Shown here: positions 1 through 8,357 of the stretch, piece after piece
Numbering within the stretch: the first letter of the stretch is position 1
Layout: every line of letters starts with the position of its first letter
NCBI GenBank assembly: GCA_964389285.1
Contig: CAYMCZ010000003.1
Coordinates: forward strand, 1 to 64,000
Direction of reading: 5' to 3'
Length of the DNA stretch: 64,000 bases
From: Alectryocaccobium sp964389285
GTDB lineage: Bacteria > Bacillota > Clostridia > Lachnospirales > Lachnospiraceae
Notes under the pieces: generated by a model
The model's database searches: none
Seen by the model: the letters and a program-made list of their open reading frames with translations, nothing else
Told to the model about the DNA's origin: nothing
Program-made: the position numbers and the translations under genes

Positions 1-74
1 AACACCCCCAAGTAGGTTTTATATTTCAATGTCCTACTTGAGGGTAGCATATCAATTATGGTATGCGACAGCCC
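1..74. repeat. End of a palindromic repeat, cut by the window edge
   Basis: Positions 61-74 read gtatgcgacagccc. This end motif recurs inverted at 14356-14396 and 28399-28571. Inside it lies an 11-bp hairpin with one bulge: an arm at 6-16 ending caagtagg pairs with cctacttgaggg at 33-44. The element begins about 20 bases past the aspS stop, so it may act as a 3' processing or termination structure for the minus-strand operon; no clean T-tract follows on that strand. The other end lies outside the window, so its full size is unknown. Confidence 0.55.
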
Positions 75-93
75 TTTTTGCATTTCTCAAATA

Positions 94-1887
94 TTATTGC
101 CCACTGTTTTTTATATTTATATGAAGCTCCGAAAGCTGCCGCTCATCCACTTCGCCCGGCGCCTGCGTCATGAGGCATGACGCATCTTTAACCTTGGGAA
201 AAGCAATGACATCCCTGATCGAATCCACCTTTGACATAAGCATCACGAGACGGTCAAGGCCGTACGCCAGCCCCGCATGAGGAGGAACCCCGTATTTGAA
301 CGCTTCAAGCAAAAAGCTGAACTGCTCCCATGCCTGCTCCTTTGAAAACCCGAGCACCTCAAACATCTTTTCCTGGATATCATTCTGATAAATCCTTACG
401 GAACCGCCGCCGATCTCCGTACCGTTAAGCACAATATCATAAGCTTTTGCTCTGACCTTTCCGGGAGCCGCATCCAGCATGGACAGGTCTTCTTCGTTTG
501 GCATCGTAAACGGATGATGCATAGCCGTAAACCGCTCTTCTTCATCCGACCACTCCAAAAGCGGAAAATCCGTAATCCATAAAAAGCAATATTCGTCCTT
601 ATCAATAAGACCCGCTTCTTCGCCCAACATAAGCCGCAGGGCTCCGAGTACATTCCATACTATCTTTTTTCTGTCCGCAGCGAACAGCAAAAGATCTCCC
701 GGCTCTCCTTCAAGCGCGTCGATAACGGGTTTCATTTCCTGTTCTGTCATAAATTTTGAGAAAGAAGATTTTACCGTGCCGTCTTCCTGTATCGCGATAT
801 ACGGAAGCCCTTTTGCTTCACAACCTTTTGCGAATTCGACAAGCTTATCGATCTTCTTTCTGGACATGCCTCCCATGCCTTTTGCGTTTATTCCTCTGAC
901 TGTTCCGTCTTTTGTTTCAAGCGCAGCCGTAAACACGGGAAAAGCACAGTCCTTTACCAGATCCGAGACGTCTTTCAGCTCCATACCGAAACGCAGATCA
1001 GGCTTATCCGAACCGAATCTGTCCATAGCCTCCTGCCACGCCATCCTGCGAAACGGCAGCTTCACGTCCACATCCAGAATCTCTTTAAAAAGATAAGCAA
1101 GAAGCCTTTCGTTTACGTCAATTACGTCTTCCTGATCCACAAATGACATTTCCATATCTATCTGGGTAAATTCAGGCTGCCGGTCCGCTCTTAAATCTTC
1201 ATCACGGAAACATTTGGCTATCTGCACGTATCTGTCATATCCGGAAACCATGAGAAGCTGCTTGTACAGCTGCGGAGACTGCGGGAGCGCGTAAAACGCC
1301 CCGGGGTGGATTCTGCTGGGTACAAGATAGTCCCGGGCTCCCTCCGGCGTGCTTTTTCCCAGTATCGGGGTTTCAATCTCCAAAAATCCTTCGTTCGCAA
1401 GAAACGCCCTCGTAAGCATACATACTTTAGAACGCAGCATAAGGTTTCTTTGGATGTCCGGCCTCCTCAGATCCAGATATCTGTATTTCAGCCTCAATTC
1501 TTCTTTTGTCCTGCTGTTTTCCTCTGTAGGAAAAGGCGGAACATCTGATTCGGAAAGCACGCAGACGGACTCGGCCCTCACCTCCATTGTGCCGGTTTTC
1601 AGGCTTTCATTTACCGCTCCGCTTCTTTTTTCGACAGTGCCGGTAACCGCAACGACAAATTCCGCCCTCAGCTTCGCAGCCTTGTCAAAGCCTTCCTGAT
1701 CTATCATCGGAGTCTCGAAAATAATCTGCATTATTCCGGTTCTGTCACGGAGGTCCACAAAAACGATACCTCCTTTATTTCTGCATTTTTGCACCCATCC
1801 CATAAGGGTGACTTTCCTGCCGATAAACTCCTCTGTAACTTCCGCGCAGCGGCAAGTTCTTTTTAATCCCTGCATTGATTCTGCCAT
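94..1887 (-). CDS. aspS: Aspartyl-tRNA synthetase
   Basis: This enzyme charges tRNA-Asp with aspartate in the cytoplasm. The 597-residue product has the full bacterial AspRS layout. An N-terminal OB-fold anticodon-binding domain (about 1-110) is followed by the class II catalytic core with motif 2 (FRDEDLRADRQPEFTQID) and C-terminal motif 3 (GLAYGLDRLVMLM). The bacterial-type GAD insertion lies in the middle (about 290-420). Length is normal for the family. An AAGGAGA ribosome binding site precedes the ATG at the usual distance. It is the last gene of the apt-relA-MBL-hemZ-hisS-aspS run, 32 bases after hisS. No T-box leader lies upstream, since the gap to hisS is too short. Whether it is discriminating or also charges tRNA-Asn cannot be told from this window. 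Confidence 0.98.
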   Translation of the reverse strand: MAESMQGLKRTCRCAEVTEEFIGRKVTLMGWVQKCRNKGGIVFVDLRDRTGIMQIIFETPMIDQEGFDKAAKLRAEFVVAVTGTVEKRSGAVNESLKTGTMEVRAESVCVLSESDVPPFPTEENSRTKEELRLKYRYLDLRRPDIQRNLMLRSKVCMLTRAFLANEGFLEIETPILGKSTPEGARDYLVPSRIHPGAFYALPQSPQLYKQLLMVSGYDRYVQIAKCFRDEDLRADRQPEFTQIDMEMSFVDQEDVIDVNERLLAYLFKEILDVDVKLPFRRMAWQEAMDRFGSDKPDLRFGMELKDVSDLVKDCAFPVFTAALETKDGTVRGINAKGMGGMSRKKIDKLVEFAKGCEAKGLPYIAIQEDGTVKSSFSKFMTEQEMKPVIDALEGEPGDLLLFAADRKKIVWNVLGALRLMLGEEAGLIDKDEYCFLWITDFPLLEWSDEEERFTAMHHPFTMPNEEDLSMLDAAPGKVRAKAYDIVLNGTEIGGGSVRIYQNDIQEKMFEVLGFSKEQAWEQFSFLLEAFKYGVPPHAGLAYGLDRLVMLMSKVDSIRDVIAFPKVKDASCLMTQAPGEVDERQLSELHINIKNSGQ

Positions 1888-1919
1888 TTATCTTTCTCCT
1901 TCCCCGTACTGCTCCTGTC

Positions 1920-3167
1920 TCAGTCGGCGAATATCTCAGTGATATCCTTATATCCTTCCGCTTCAAGCTGCTCTTTCTGGAATTTTTTGTTCTTTTTCAT
2001 AATGTTAAGGCTGACTTTCATGCCTTTTTCTCTTTCGCTCATCACTGTTTTAATCAGCTCGCGCTTTTTCTCCGCCGGAAGCCTTTTGTCGATCAGATAG
2101 GCCTTTTTCCCCGCTTCCGTGTCAACTCGGTAATCCTGCTCCAGCAGCAGCATTACTATACGCTCAAATCCGACGGAAAAACCGCATGCCGGTGTATCGT
2201 GTCCCGTAAAATTTCCTATCATGGCATCATAGCGTCCGCCGCCGCCTACGGAACCTCCGAATCCGTCAACTCCGATCTCGAATATGGGCCCGGTGTAATA
2301 TGACATCCCTCTTACGAGCGTCGGATCAAAAACAAGCTTAAAATCACCGGTTTTTGCCGCCTCGACACATTCGATTATGTTTATAAGCCCGTCAAAAGCG
2401 CCGGCGTCAAGCACGCCGTCAAGTTTCTCTTTCAGAGCGGCTATGCCCGAAACATCGGGCGTGATTTCGTCAAAGAGATTCATGTATTTTTCGGCCGATT
2501 CCCTGTCAAAGCCCTCCGCTTCCAATTCCGAAATGACGCCTTCCCTGCCTATTTTATCCATTTTATCCAATATGATAAAGACGGTATCATAGTTTTCTTT
2601 AAAACCGCAGTACGCAGCCATGGCCTTTAAGATACGTCTGTCGTTAATCCTTATCGTAAGACCGCTGAAATTCAGCTTTGTAAGAAAGGCCGATGTCGCA
2701 AGTATGAGCTCGATCTCAGCCAAATCGGAAGGCTCTCCCAGTATATCTATGTCACACTGCATGAACTGGCGGTATCTTCCTCTTTGAGGCCTGTCGGCAC
2801 GCCAGACATTACCTATTTGGAGCGCCTTAAAAGGCGAGGGCAGTTCATTTGCGTTGTTTGAATAGTATCTGCACAGCGGCACCGTAAGATCATATCTGAG
2901 TCCGCCGTCCGCAACGTCGGCTTCGGTGCTGGCCGTCTCCAATTTCAGCTTTTCTCCTCTTTTCAGAATTTTAAAAATAAGCTTTTCGTTTTCGCCGCCT
3001 TGTTTGCTGCTCAGGTTTTCAAGATGCTCCACGCACGGAGTCTCTATAGAAACAAATCCGAAATTTGCATATGTCTGCTTAAGTACGCTTAAGACATGAT
3101 CCCTGATTTCCATTTCACGGGGCAGGATGTCTTTCATGCCCGTAACGGGTTTTTTCTTTAATTGCAT
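1920..3167 (-). CDS. hisS: Histidyl-tRNA synthetase
   Basis: This enzyme charges tRNA-His. The 415-residue class II synthetase has the HisRS N-terminus (KPVTGMKDILP), motif 2 (IGNVWRADRPQRGRYRQFMQCDID), the histidine A-type motif (LVRGMSYYTGPIFEI), motif 3 (ACGFSVGFERI) and a C-terminal alpha/beta anticodon-binding domain (about 325-415). Its start overlaps the 3' end of hemZ by 10 bases, which implies translational coupling. hisS followed by aspS is a common pairing in Firmicutes, usually behind a T-box. Here both genes lie deep in an operon with no room for a leader RNA, so any His- or Asp-responsive control would have to act further upstream. Confidence 0.98.
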   Translation of the reverse strand: MQLKKKPVTGMKDILPREMEIRDHVLSVLKQTYANFGFVSIETPCVEHLENLSSKQGGENEKLIFKILKRGEKLKLETASTEADVADGGLRYDLTVPLCRYYSNNANELPSPFKALQIGNVWRADRPQRGRYRQFMQCDIDILGEPSDLAEIELILATSAFLTKLNFSGLTIRINDRRILKAMAAYCGFKENYDTVFIILDKMDKIGREGVISELEAEGFDRESAEKYMNLFDEITPDVSGIAALKEKLDGVLDAGAFDGLINIIECVEAAKTGDFKLVFDPTLVRGMSYYTGPIFEIGVDGFGGSVGGGGRYDAMIGNFTGHDTPACGFSVGFERIVMLLLEQDYRVDTEAGKKAYLIDKRLPAEKKRELIKTVMSEREKGMKVSLNIMKKNKKFQKEQLEAEGYKDITEIFAD

Positions 3168-4621
3168 TTTAAATATTTCTCCTTCCGAACGAGCATTTCA
3201 TCTATACGTTCAATATAATTCTTTATATCTTTGACATTTCCCGCACGCTCAATACGTCCGTCGTCAAAAACAAACTTGGAAACGGCTCCGCTTCCGGCGG
3301 CCGCAATACTCTGTTTCTCCTCCATGATAAGGACATTATATATTCCGAAACATCCCTCTTTCGCGTAACCGATGTTTTCCAGGTTTCCCCCCATGTTTTT
3401 CTGGCGGTATAAATAATACGGCTGCATATCCATTTCCATGGCGGCATGGTGCGCCAGATCCATGATTTCCTGAGAGTTATCAAATGATACGGCTGTATAT
3501 TCTTCTTTGAAAAGATTCAGCCTTGCGGCTCTTTTAAGCGCCAGCGAATGAACGGTAAGCGAATCGGGATTAAGCTTTTTTATCTCGTTTAAGGTATGGG
3601 TTACTTCCGCAAGTCCCTCTCGCGGCAGCCCGACTATGATGTCCATGTTTATGTTTGTAAAACCGGCGTCTCTTGCCGTCTCAAATGCCGCTGCCGTCTG
3701 AGCGGCCGTATGATTTCTGCCTATCAGCCTTAATGTGGGATCGTTCATGGTCTGCGGATTTATTGAAACGCGGGAAACCCCGTGCATACGCAGTATTTTC
3801 ATGTTTTCGGAAGTCACGGTATCGGGACGTCCCGCTTCCACCGTGTATTCGGTGAGGTTTCCGGTATCAAACCTTTTGTCTATATGCTCAAGCAGCGAAT
3901 CAAGATCATTTTCATGAAGCGTGGTCGGAGTCCCGCCCCCGATGTATATCGTCTGCAGCGCACGTCCCTGCATGGCCTGTGAAATATAGTCAAGTTCTTT
4001 ATAAAGAACCCTCAGATATTCATCCGTAAGATGACTCCATTTTTCATAAGGATGCGATCCGAAGGAACAGTACAGGCAAACGGAAGGACAGAACGGTATC
4101 CCTACATAAAGACTGTACCCGTTTCGGGTGTCAATGCTTTCAAGTATATCCTTTTCCCTGGCCGCCGTCGCAATAGCTAAAGAGACTTTTTTACCGGATG
4201 TAAAATAAGTCTCCCTCATGTAATTTGCGATATCGGAATTTTTCATCCCCTGCTCCATGAGCTGCAGCGGGATCTTTACCGGCCTGATACCCGTAAGAGT
4301 TCCCCAGGGCAGGGTCTTTTTCGTAACGCCTGAAAGCATCTGATACAGACACTGTTTAAGAATGTTTTTTACTGTTTTCCTGTCCGTATCCTTCGGAATA
4401 TTTTTGATCGAATCATATGTTTTTCCGCCGTGAGCCGCATGTAAGCTTATCTCATCGGATCTCAGATCCACATTCAACGCAAACTCCGCATTATCGGGAT
4501 GAGTTCCTTCGCCGGTATAAAACATATAAATATCATTTTCGGGGAAAAAGGCTTTTACCAGCGAATGAACATCGTATTCAAAATCTTTTTGTTTAAATCC
4601 TATTGAATTGATTCCCGTCAT
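3158..4621 (-). CDS. hemZ: HemZ-type radical SAM coproporphyrinogen dehydrogenase-like protein
   Basis: This 487-residue protein belongs to the oxygen-independent coproporphyrinogen III dehydrogenase (HemN/HemZ) group. The radical SAM motif CPSVCLYC (CX3CX2C, about residues 178-185) is preceded by GYSLYVGIPF, typical of the family. TIYIGGGTPTTL follows, with the glycine-rich AdoMet site. The N-terminal region of about 165 residues, not found in HemN, is the HemZ-specific extension. It overlaps the MBL gene upstream by 4 bases (ATGA) and hisS downstream by 10. No other haem-synthesis gene is in the window, so the physiological substrate is uncertain. HemZ/HemW-like proteins are often misassigned, and some act as haem chaperones. 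Confidence 0.88.
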   Translation of the reverse strand: MTGINSIGFKQKDFEYDVHSLVKAFFPENDIYMFYTGEGTHPDNAEFALNVDLRSDEISLHAAHGGKTYDSIKNIPKDTDRKTVKNILKQCLYQMLSGVTKKTLPWGTLTGIRPVKIPLQLMEQGMKNSDIANYMRETYFTSGKKVSLAIATAAREKDILESIDTRNGYSLYVGIPFCPSVCLYCSFGSHPYEKWSHLTDEYLRVLYKELDYISQAMQGRALQTIYIGGGTPTTLHENDLDSLLEHIDKRFDTGNLTEYTVEAGRPDTVTSENMKILRMHGVSRVSINPQTMNDPTLRLIGRNHTAAQTAAAFETARDAGFTNINMDIIVGLPREGLAEVTHTLNEIKKLNPDSLTVHSLALKRAARLNLFKEEYTAVSFDNSQEIMDLAHHAAMEMDMQPYYLYRQKNMGGNLENIGYAKEGCFGIYNVLIMEEKQSIAAAGSGAVSKFVFDDGRIERAGNVKDIKNYIERIDEMLVRKEKYLKCN

Positions 4622-5250
4622 ACAAAAGCATTGAACCTTTTTTCGTATCCTATGGTGGACACCATACCGTGTCCGGGATAGACAGACACGTCCTCAGGGA
4701 GAGTATTTACAAGCCTGTTTAATGATTTTTGCATGTCCGCGGGGCTGGATGTAGGAAAATCAGTCCTGCCGCAGGATCCCGCAAAAAGAGTGTCTCCGCA
4801 TATCAGCACCTTGTCTTCTTCGAAATAAAAACAACAGCAGCCCGAAGTATGTCCCGGTGTATGAAGCACCGTGCATTTCATGCCGGCATATTCGAGCACA
4901 TCGCCTTCTTTCACGAAAACATCCGCCTTAAGGCTCACGGGTTCCATAATATCCCATCCCAATCCTTTCGAAAGGTTCAGTCTCGGCTCTTCCAGAAGCT
5001 CCTTTTCGCTCTCGCAGGCCACAACGGGAATTTTAAAATACTCTGACAGTTCCTTTGCGGCTCCTATATGATCAAAATGTCCGTGCGTCAGATAAACGGC
5101 CGCAGGAGAGCCGTCCATCGCTTCAACTCCCGCCTTTATTCTGTCTGCTTCGTCAGCCGGATCGACTATTATCATCTGGTCGTTTGAGCCGTTTTGCAGA
5201 AGATAACAGTTTGTGGCCAGTTCACCGACGCATAAACTTTGGATCTTCAT
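4618..5250 (-). CDS. MBL-fold metallo-hydrolase (glyoxalase II-like)
   Basis: This 210-residue cytoplasmic metallo-beta-lactamase fold protein has the metal motif THGHFDHIGA (HxHxDH) at about 57-66. Further ligands are at HTPGHTSG, in the ICGDTLF aspartate segment and in the terminal YPGHG histidine motif. The family includes glyoxalase II and persulfide dioxygenases; the short length without a C-terminal helical domain fits the small uncharacterised YcbL-like hydrolases. The gene sits between relA and hemZ, a position where such a hydrolase often occurs in Clostridia. It is separated from relA by 6 bases and overlaps hemZ by 4. The substrate cannot be inferred from the sequence. Confidence 0.88.
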   Translation of the reverse strand: MKIQSLCVGELATNCYLLQNGSNDQMIIVDPADEADRIKAGVEAMDGSPAAVYLTHGHFDHIGAAKELSEYFKIPVVACESEKELLEEPRLNLSKGLGWDIMEPVSLKADVFVKEGDVLEYAGMKCTVLHTPGHTSGCCCFYFEEDKVLICGDTLFAGSCGRTDFPTSSPADMQKSLNRLVNTLPEDVSVYPGHGMVSTIGYEKRFNAFV

Positions 5251-5256
5251 TTTGCC

Positions 5257-7629
5257 TTACCCCTTTGTTCTTTCGATATCCACGACCTGCGGCACCTGTC
5301 TTAAGCTTTCCACAAGCGTCTGCAGTTCATCTTTATTTGTTATTTCAAAACCGATATCAAATGTCGCTATGCCCTGTTTGTTCATGCGGACATTCATTGA
5401 TTTGATATCCATTTTTCTCTCCGTGAATTTTTTGGAAATATCCACAAGAAGCCCGGCTCTGTTTGCTGCATACAGTTTGATCTCAACCATATATTTGCGC
5501 TGTTCCTGAGCATTCCCGGACCATTGCGCGTCTATCAGACGATCCCTTTCGTTTTCGGGCATATTTACTATGTTTACGCAATCCGTCCTGTGTATCGTAA
5601 CACCGCGTCCTCTTGTGATGAAGCCTACGATCTCGTCGCCCGGAATAGGGCTGCAGCATTTTGATATCCTGACGTCCACATCATCAAGGCCGCTCACCAG
5701 TATGCCGCCCTTTGACGCCCTGCCGGTTTTGTGCGAAATCCTGTTTTCGGAAATGCTGCCGAGAACATCTTCATCCGTCAGGTTCGCAGCCATCTGTTTA
5801 TCATAGGACTCGATGAGTTTGTTTAAAACCTGTCCTTCACGCAGTCCGCCGTGGCCTATAGCCGCCAATACCGCATCCCATGTCTTAAAACCGTATTTCA
5901 GCATCACGGCCTCAAGGTGTTCGGGCTTCGTATATGTGGCAAGAATCCTGCCTTTTGATTTGGCGTATGCGGCCAGCATCTCGCGCCCCAGGTTTATGTT
6001 TTCTTCCTGCCCCTGTTTTCTGAACCACTGGTTGATGCGGTTTCTGGCCTGAGTGCTTTTTACTACTTTAAGCCAGTCGCGGCTCGGCCCTCTGGAGTTT
6101 TGAGAGGTTATAATCTCGACACGGTCGCCGTTTTTGAGCGCCGTCTCTATCGGCACAAGTTTGCCGTTTATCCTTGCTCCGATCATTCTGTTGCCCACAG
6201 CCGAATGGATCATATAAGCGAAATCTATGGGACAGGAGCCTTTCGGCAGCGTCTTTACCTCTCCCGCAGGAGAGAAACAGTATACGTTGTCGTTAAAGAG
6301 GCTCAAATCGCTCTTTATCATGCTCATGAATTCTTTATTGTCGGTAGAATCCTGCTGCCACTCCAGTATCTGACGCAGCCAGTTGAGCTTTTCTTCCTCC
6401 TGTTGGGAATCTGTCTTTTTCCCGTCCGAAGCCTCTTTGTATTTCCAATGAGCGGCAATACCGTATTCAGCCACGCGGTGCATCTCCACGGTTCTTATCT
6501 GCACCTCGAAAGGCCGCCCGTTATGCGCTATCAGCGTCGTATGAAGCGATTGGTACATATTGGGCTTCGGCATGGCGATATAGTCTTTAAAACGTCCCGG
6601 TATGGGCGTGTACCTTTCGTGTATCACTCCCAGCGCGGCATAGCAGTCTCTCACGTTTTCGACTATAATCCTGACTGCAAACATATCATATATCTGGTCA
6701 AGCGTCTTATCCTGGTTGACCATCTTTCTGTATATGCTGAAAAAATGCTTCGCCCGTCCGTAAACGGTCGCGCTTATTTCCGCTTCATCGATATGGTTTT
6801 TGACTTCGGCCACTATTTCCGATACGAATTTTTCACGTTCGGTCTTTTTTTCGTTTACTTCTTCGACAAGTTTGTAGTAAACATCCGGATGAAGATATTT
6901 GAGAGCCAGATCATCCAGCTCGATCTTTAATTTCGCAATACCCAGCCTCTGTGCCAAAGGCGCGTAAATGTCAAGCGTCTCTCTGGCTTTTTCTTTTTGC
7001 TTTTCGGGCGACATATATTTGAGCGTCCGCATATTGTGAAGCCGGTCCGCAAGCTTTATCAGGATGACCCGAATATCTTTTGCCATTGCCAGGAACATTT
7101 TTCTTAAATTTTCAGCCTGTTCCTCTAATTTGTCGGTGGCATAGCTGAGCTGTCCCAGCTTTGTGACGCCGTCAACAATTACCGCTACCTCACTGCCGAA
7201 CACCTCGGTTATTTCCTCCGAGGTCATTATCGTATCTTCGACAACATCATGCAGCAGACCGGCGATAATGCTCTCTTTGTCCAGCTCCAGGTTTGCAAGA
7301 ATTATGGCAACCGAAAGGGGATGGATTATATACAGCTCGCCCGATTTTCTCCGCTGGTTTTTATGCGCTTCACAGGCTATCTCGTAAGCTTTCTCCACGA
7401 TTTTGAGATCATCCGAAGGATGATAGCTGCGCATGCGATCCATGAGTTCCCTGTAAAGCTGGTCGGGGTCGGTAAAATCCTCCGTCATTCCTACGGCGTC
7501 TTCGGCGTTCCTTACGAACTGTTTTTCCACCGCGGGCAGACTTTTAGCGCCCTTTACCGACGTGGCAATATTCTGTTTTTCTATGGTCTTTGCCGTATTC
7601 GCCATATCCGCCACCTGTTCCGCTGTCAT
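5257..7629 (-). CDS. relA: Bifunctional (p)ppGpp synthetase/hydrolase (Rel)
   Basis: This long RelA/SpoT homologue makes and degrades the stringent-response alarmone (p)ppGpp. The 790 residues contain, in order, an N-terminal extension of about 65, an HD hydrolase domain with intact LLHDVVEDT, and a synthetase domain with RFKDYIAMPKPNMYQSLHT and EVQIRT. A TGS domain (about 455-520), a helical and zinc-finger region (SKCCSPIPGDEIVGFITRG) and a C-terminal ACT domain follow. Both catalytic halves look intact, so it is probably the single bifunctional Rel of this cell. The extra N-terminal segment is longer than usual; the start is uncertain because only a weak GGGA lies upstream and a second in-frame ATG occurs at codon 9. 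It follows apt by about 45 bases with no obvious promoter between them. Confidence 0.96.
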   Translation of the reverse strand: MTAEQVADMANTAKTIEKQNIATSVKGAKSLPAVEKQFVRNAEDAVGMTEDFTDPDQLYRELMDRMRSYHPSDDLKIVEKAYEIACEAHKNQRRKSGELYIIHPLSVAIILANLELDKESIIAGLLHDVVEDTIMTSEEITEVFGSEVAVIVDGVTKLGQLSYATDKLEEQAENLRKMFLAMAKDIRVILIKLADRLHNMRTLKYMSPEKQKEKARETLDIYAPLAQRLGIAKLKIELDDLALKYLHPDVYYKLVEEVNEKKTEREKFVSEIVAEVKNHIDEAEISATVYGRAKHFFSIYRKMVNQDKTLDQIYDMFAVRIIVENVRDCYAALGVIHERYTPIPGRFKDYIAMPKPNMYQSLHTTLIAHNGRPFEVQIRTVEMHRVAEYGIAAHWKYKEASDGKKTDSQQEEEKLNWLRQILEWQQDSTDNKEFMSMIKSDLSLFNDNVYCFSPAGEVKTLPKGSCPIDFAYMIHSAVGNRMIGARINGKLVPIETALKNGDRVEIITSQNSRGPSRDWLKVVKSTQARNRINQWFRKQGQEENINLGREMLAAYAKSKGRILATYTKPEHLEAVMLKYGFKTWDAVLAAIGHGGLREGQVLNKLIESYDKQMAANLTDEDVLGSISENRISHKTGRASKGGILVSGLDDVDVRISKCCSPIPGDEIVGFITRGRGVTIHRTDCVNIVNMPENERDRLIDAQWSGNAQEQRKYMVEIKLYAANRAGLLVDISKKFTERKMDIKSMNVRMNKQGIATFDIGFEITNKDELQTLVESLRQVPQVVDIERTKG

Positions 7630-7674
7630 TCAATCCCGATTCTGATTCTTTCTTACCGCGCTGTTGTAAAAACT

Positions 7675-8199
7675 TCAATCCCCGTCATAAACAACCGCGC
7701 TTTCGATGTCGTACCCCGAAAGCTTTTCCCGTCCGTTAAGACCTGCCAGTTCTATCACAAACAACATCTTAACAACTTCACCGCCAAGCTCCTCGACCAG
7801 GTTTGCAGCGGCTTCTATTGTTCCGCCCGTGGCAAGCAGATCGTCTATCAGGACAACTTTCTGCCCCGGTTTGATACAGTCTTTATTTATCTCTAACGCC
7901 GCCGTGCCGTATTCCAGATCATATTCGCGTGAAATCACCTCTCTCGGCAGTTTGCCTTTCTTTCTGATCATACCGAAAGGTTTGCCGTACAGATATGCGA
8001 CCGGCATACCGAAAACAAAGCCTCTGGACTCTGTTCCGCACACAACATCAAAGTCAATTCCCTCGAGCATTTCAGCCAGCATGTCTATGGAAAGTTTAAG
8101 TCCGTCCGCATCCTGCAAAATGCCTGTAATATCTCTGAAAATAATGCCCTGTTTCGGGAAATCTTTGATGGATATAATGTAATCTTTTAACTCTTTCAC
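7675..8199 (-). CDS. apt: Adenine phosphoribosyltransferase
   Basis: This enzyme salvages adenine with PRPP to give AMP. The PRPP loop VVLIDDLLATGGTIEAA and the family N-terminus (LKDYIISIKDFPKQGIIFRDIT) are clear. I place the start at a GTG (8199) rather than the ATG at 8211. A GGAGG lies inside the first codons of the longer frame, exactly 5 bases before the GTG. The ATG has no ribosome binding site and would be only about 11 bases from the predicted transcript start. The resulting 174 residues match the family length. It is the first gene of the apt-relA-MBL-hemZ-hisS-aspS operon, a linkage of purine salvage to (p)ppGpp metabolism that is common in Clostridia. Confidence 0.95.
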   Translation of the reverse strand: MKELKDYIISIKDFPKQGIIFRDITGILQDADGLKLSIDMLAEMLEGIDFDVVCGTESRGFVFGMPVAYLYGKPFGMIRKKGKLPREVISREYDLEYGTAALEINKDCIKPGQKVVLIDDLLATGGTIEAAANLVEELGGEVVKMLFVIELAGLNGREKLSGYDIESAVVYDGD

Positions 8200-8228
8200 A
8201 GCGGCCTCCATTAAAAAAATTATAGGAA

Positions 8229-8257
8229 ATTATATCACTTATTAATAAGTGACGCAA
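8229..8257 (-). promoter_or_regulatory. apt operon promoter with a palindrome filling the spacer
   Basis: On the minus strand there is a -35 TTGCGT (8252-8257), 17 bases, then TATAAT (8229-8234) with the extended -10 form TGATATAAT. A perfect 18-bp palindrome, TCACTTATTAATAAGTGA (8235-8252), occupies the whole spacer. This is where a repressor dimer could block RNA polymerase. It is not a PurBox-like sequence. The -35 is weak (3 of 6), so the extended -10 probably carries the promoter. Confidence 0.7.
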
Positions 8258-8295
8258 GCACTAACTAACAAAAGAAACACCTCTTGAAAGAAAGC

Positions 8296-8324
8296 TTGCG
8301 CCATCGATTTTCATGCGATATAAT
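8296..8324 (+). promoter_or_regulatory. Promoter of the M18 aminopeptidase gene
   Basis: TTGCGC (8296-8301), a 17-base spacer and TATAAT (8319-8324) lie 33 bases ahead of the ATG, with AGGAG as ribosome binding site. The -35 matches the consensus at only 3 of 6 positions. The promoter diverges from the apt promoter about 40 bases away; both carry the same TTGCG at -35. Confidence 0.6.
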
Positions 8325-8357
8325 TCCATCAAATATAAAAAGGAGCTTTAGAAAGAT

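Noticed and set aside
8200..8211. ATG start for apt at 8211
   Set aside because: It has no ribosome binding site. GGAGG within these codons is ideally spaced for the GTG at 8199, which also matches the family N-terminus.
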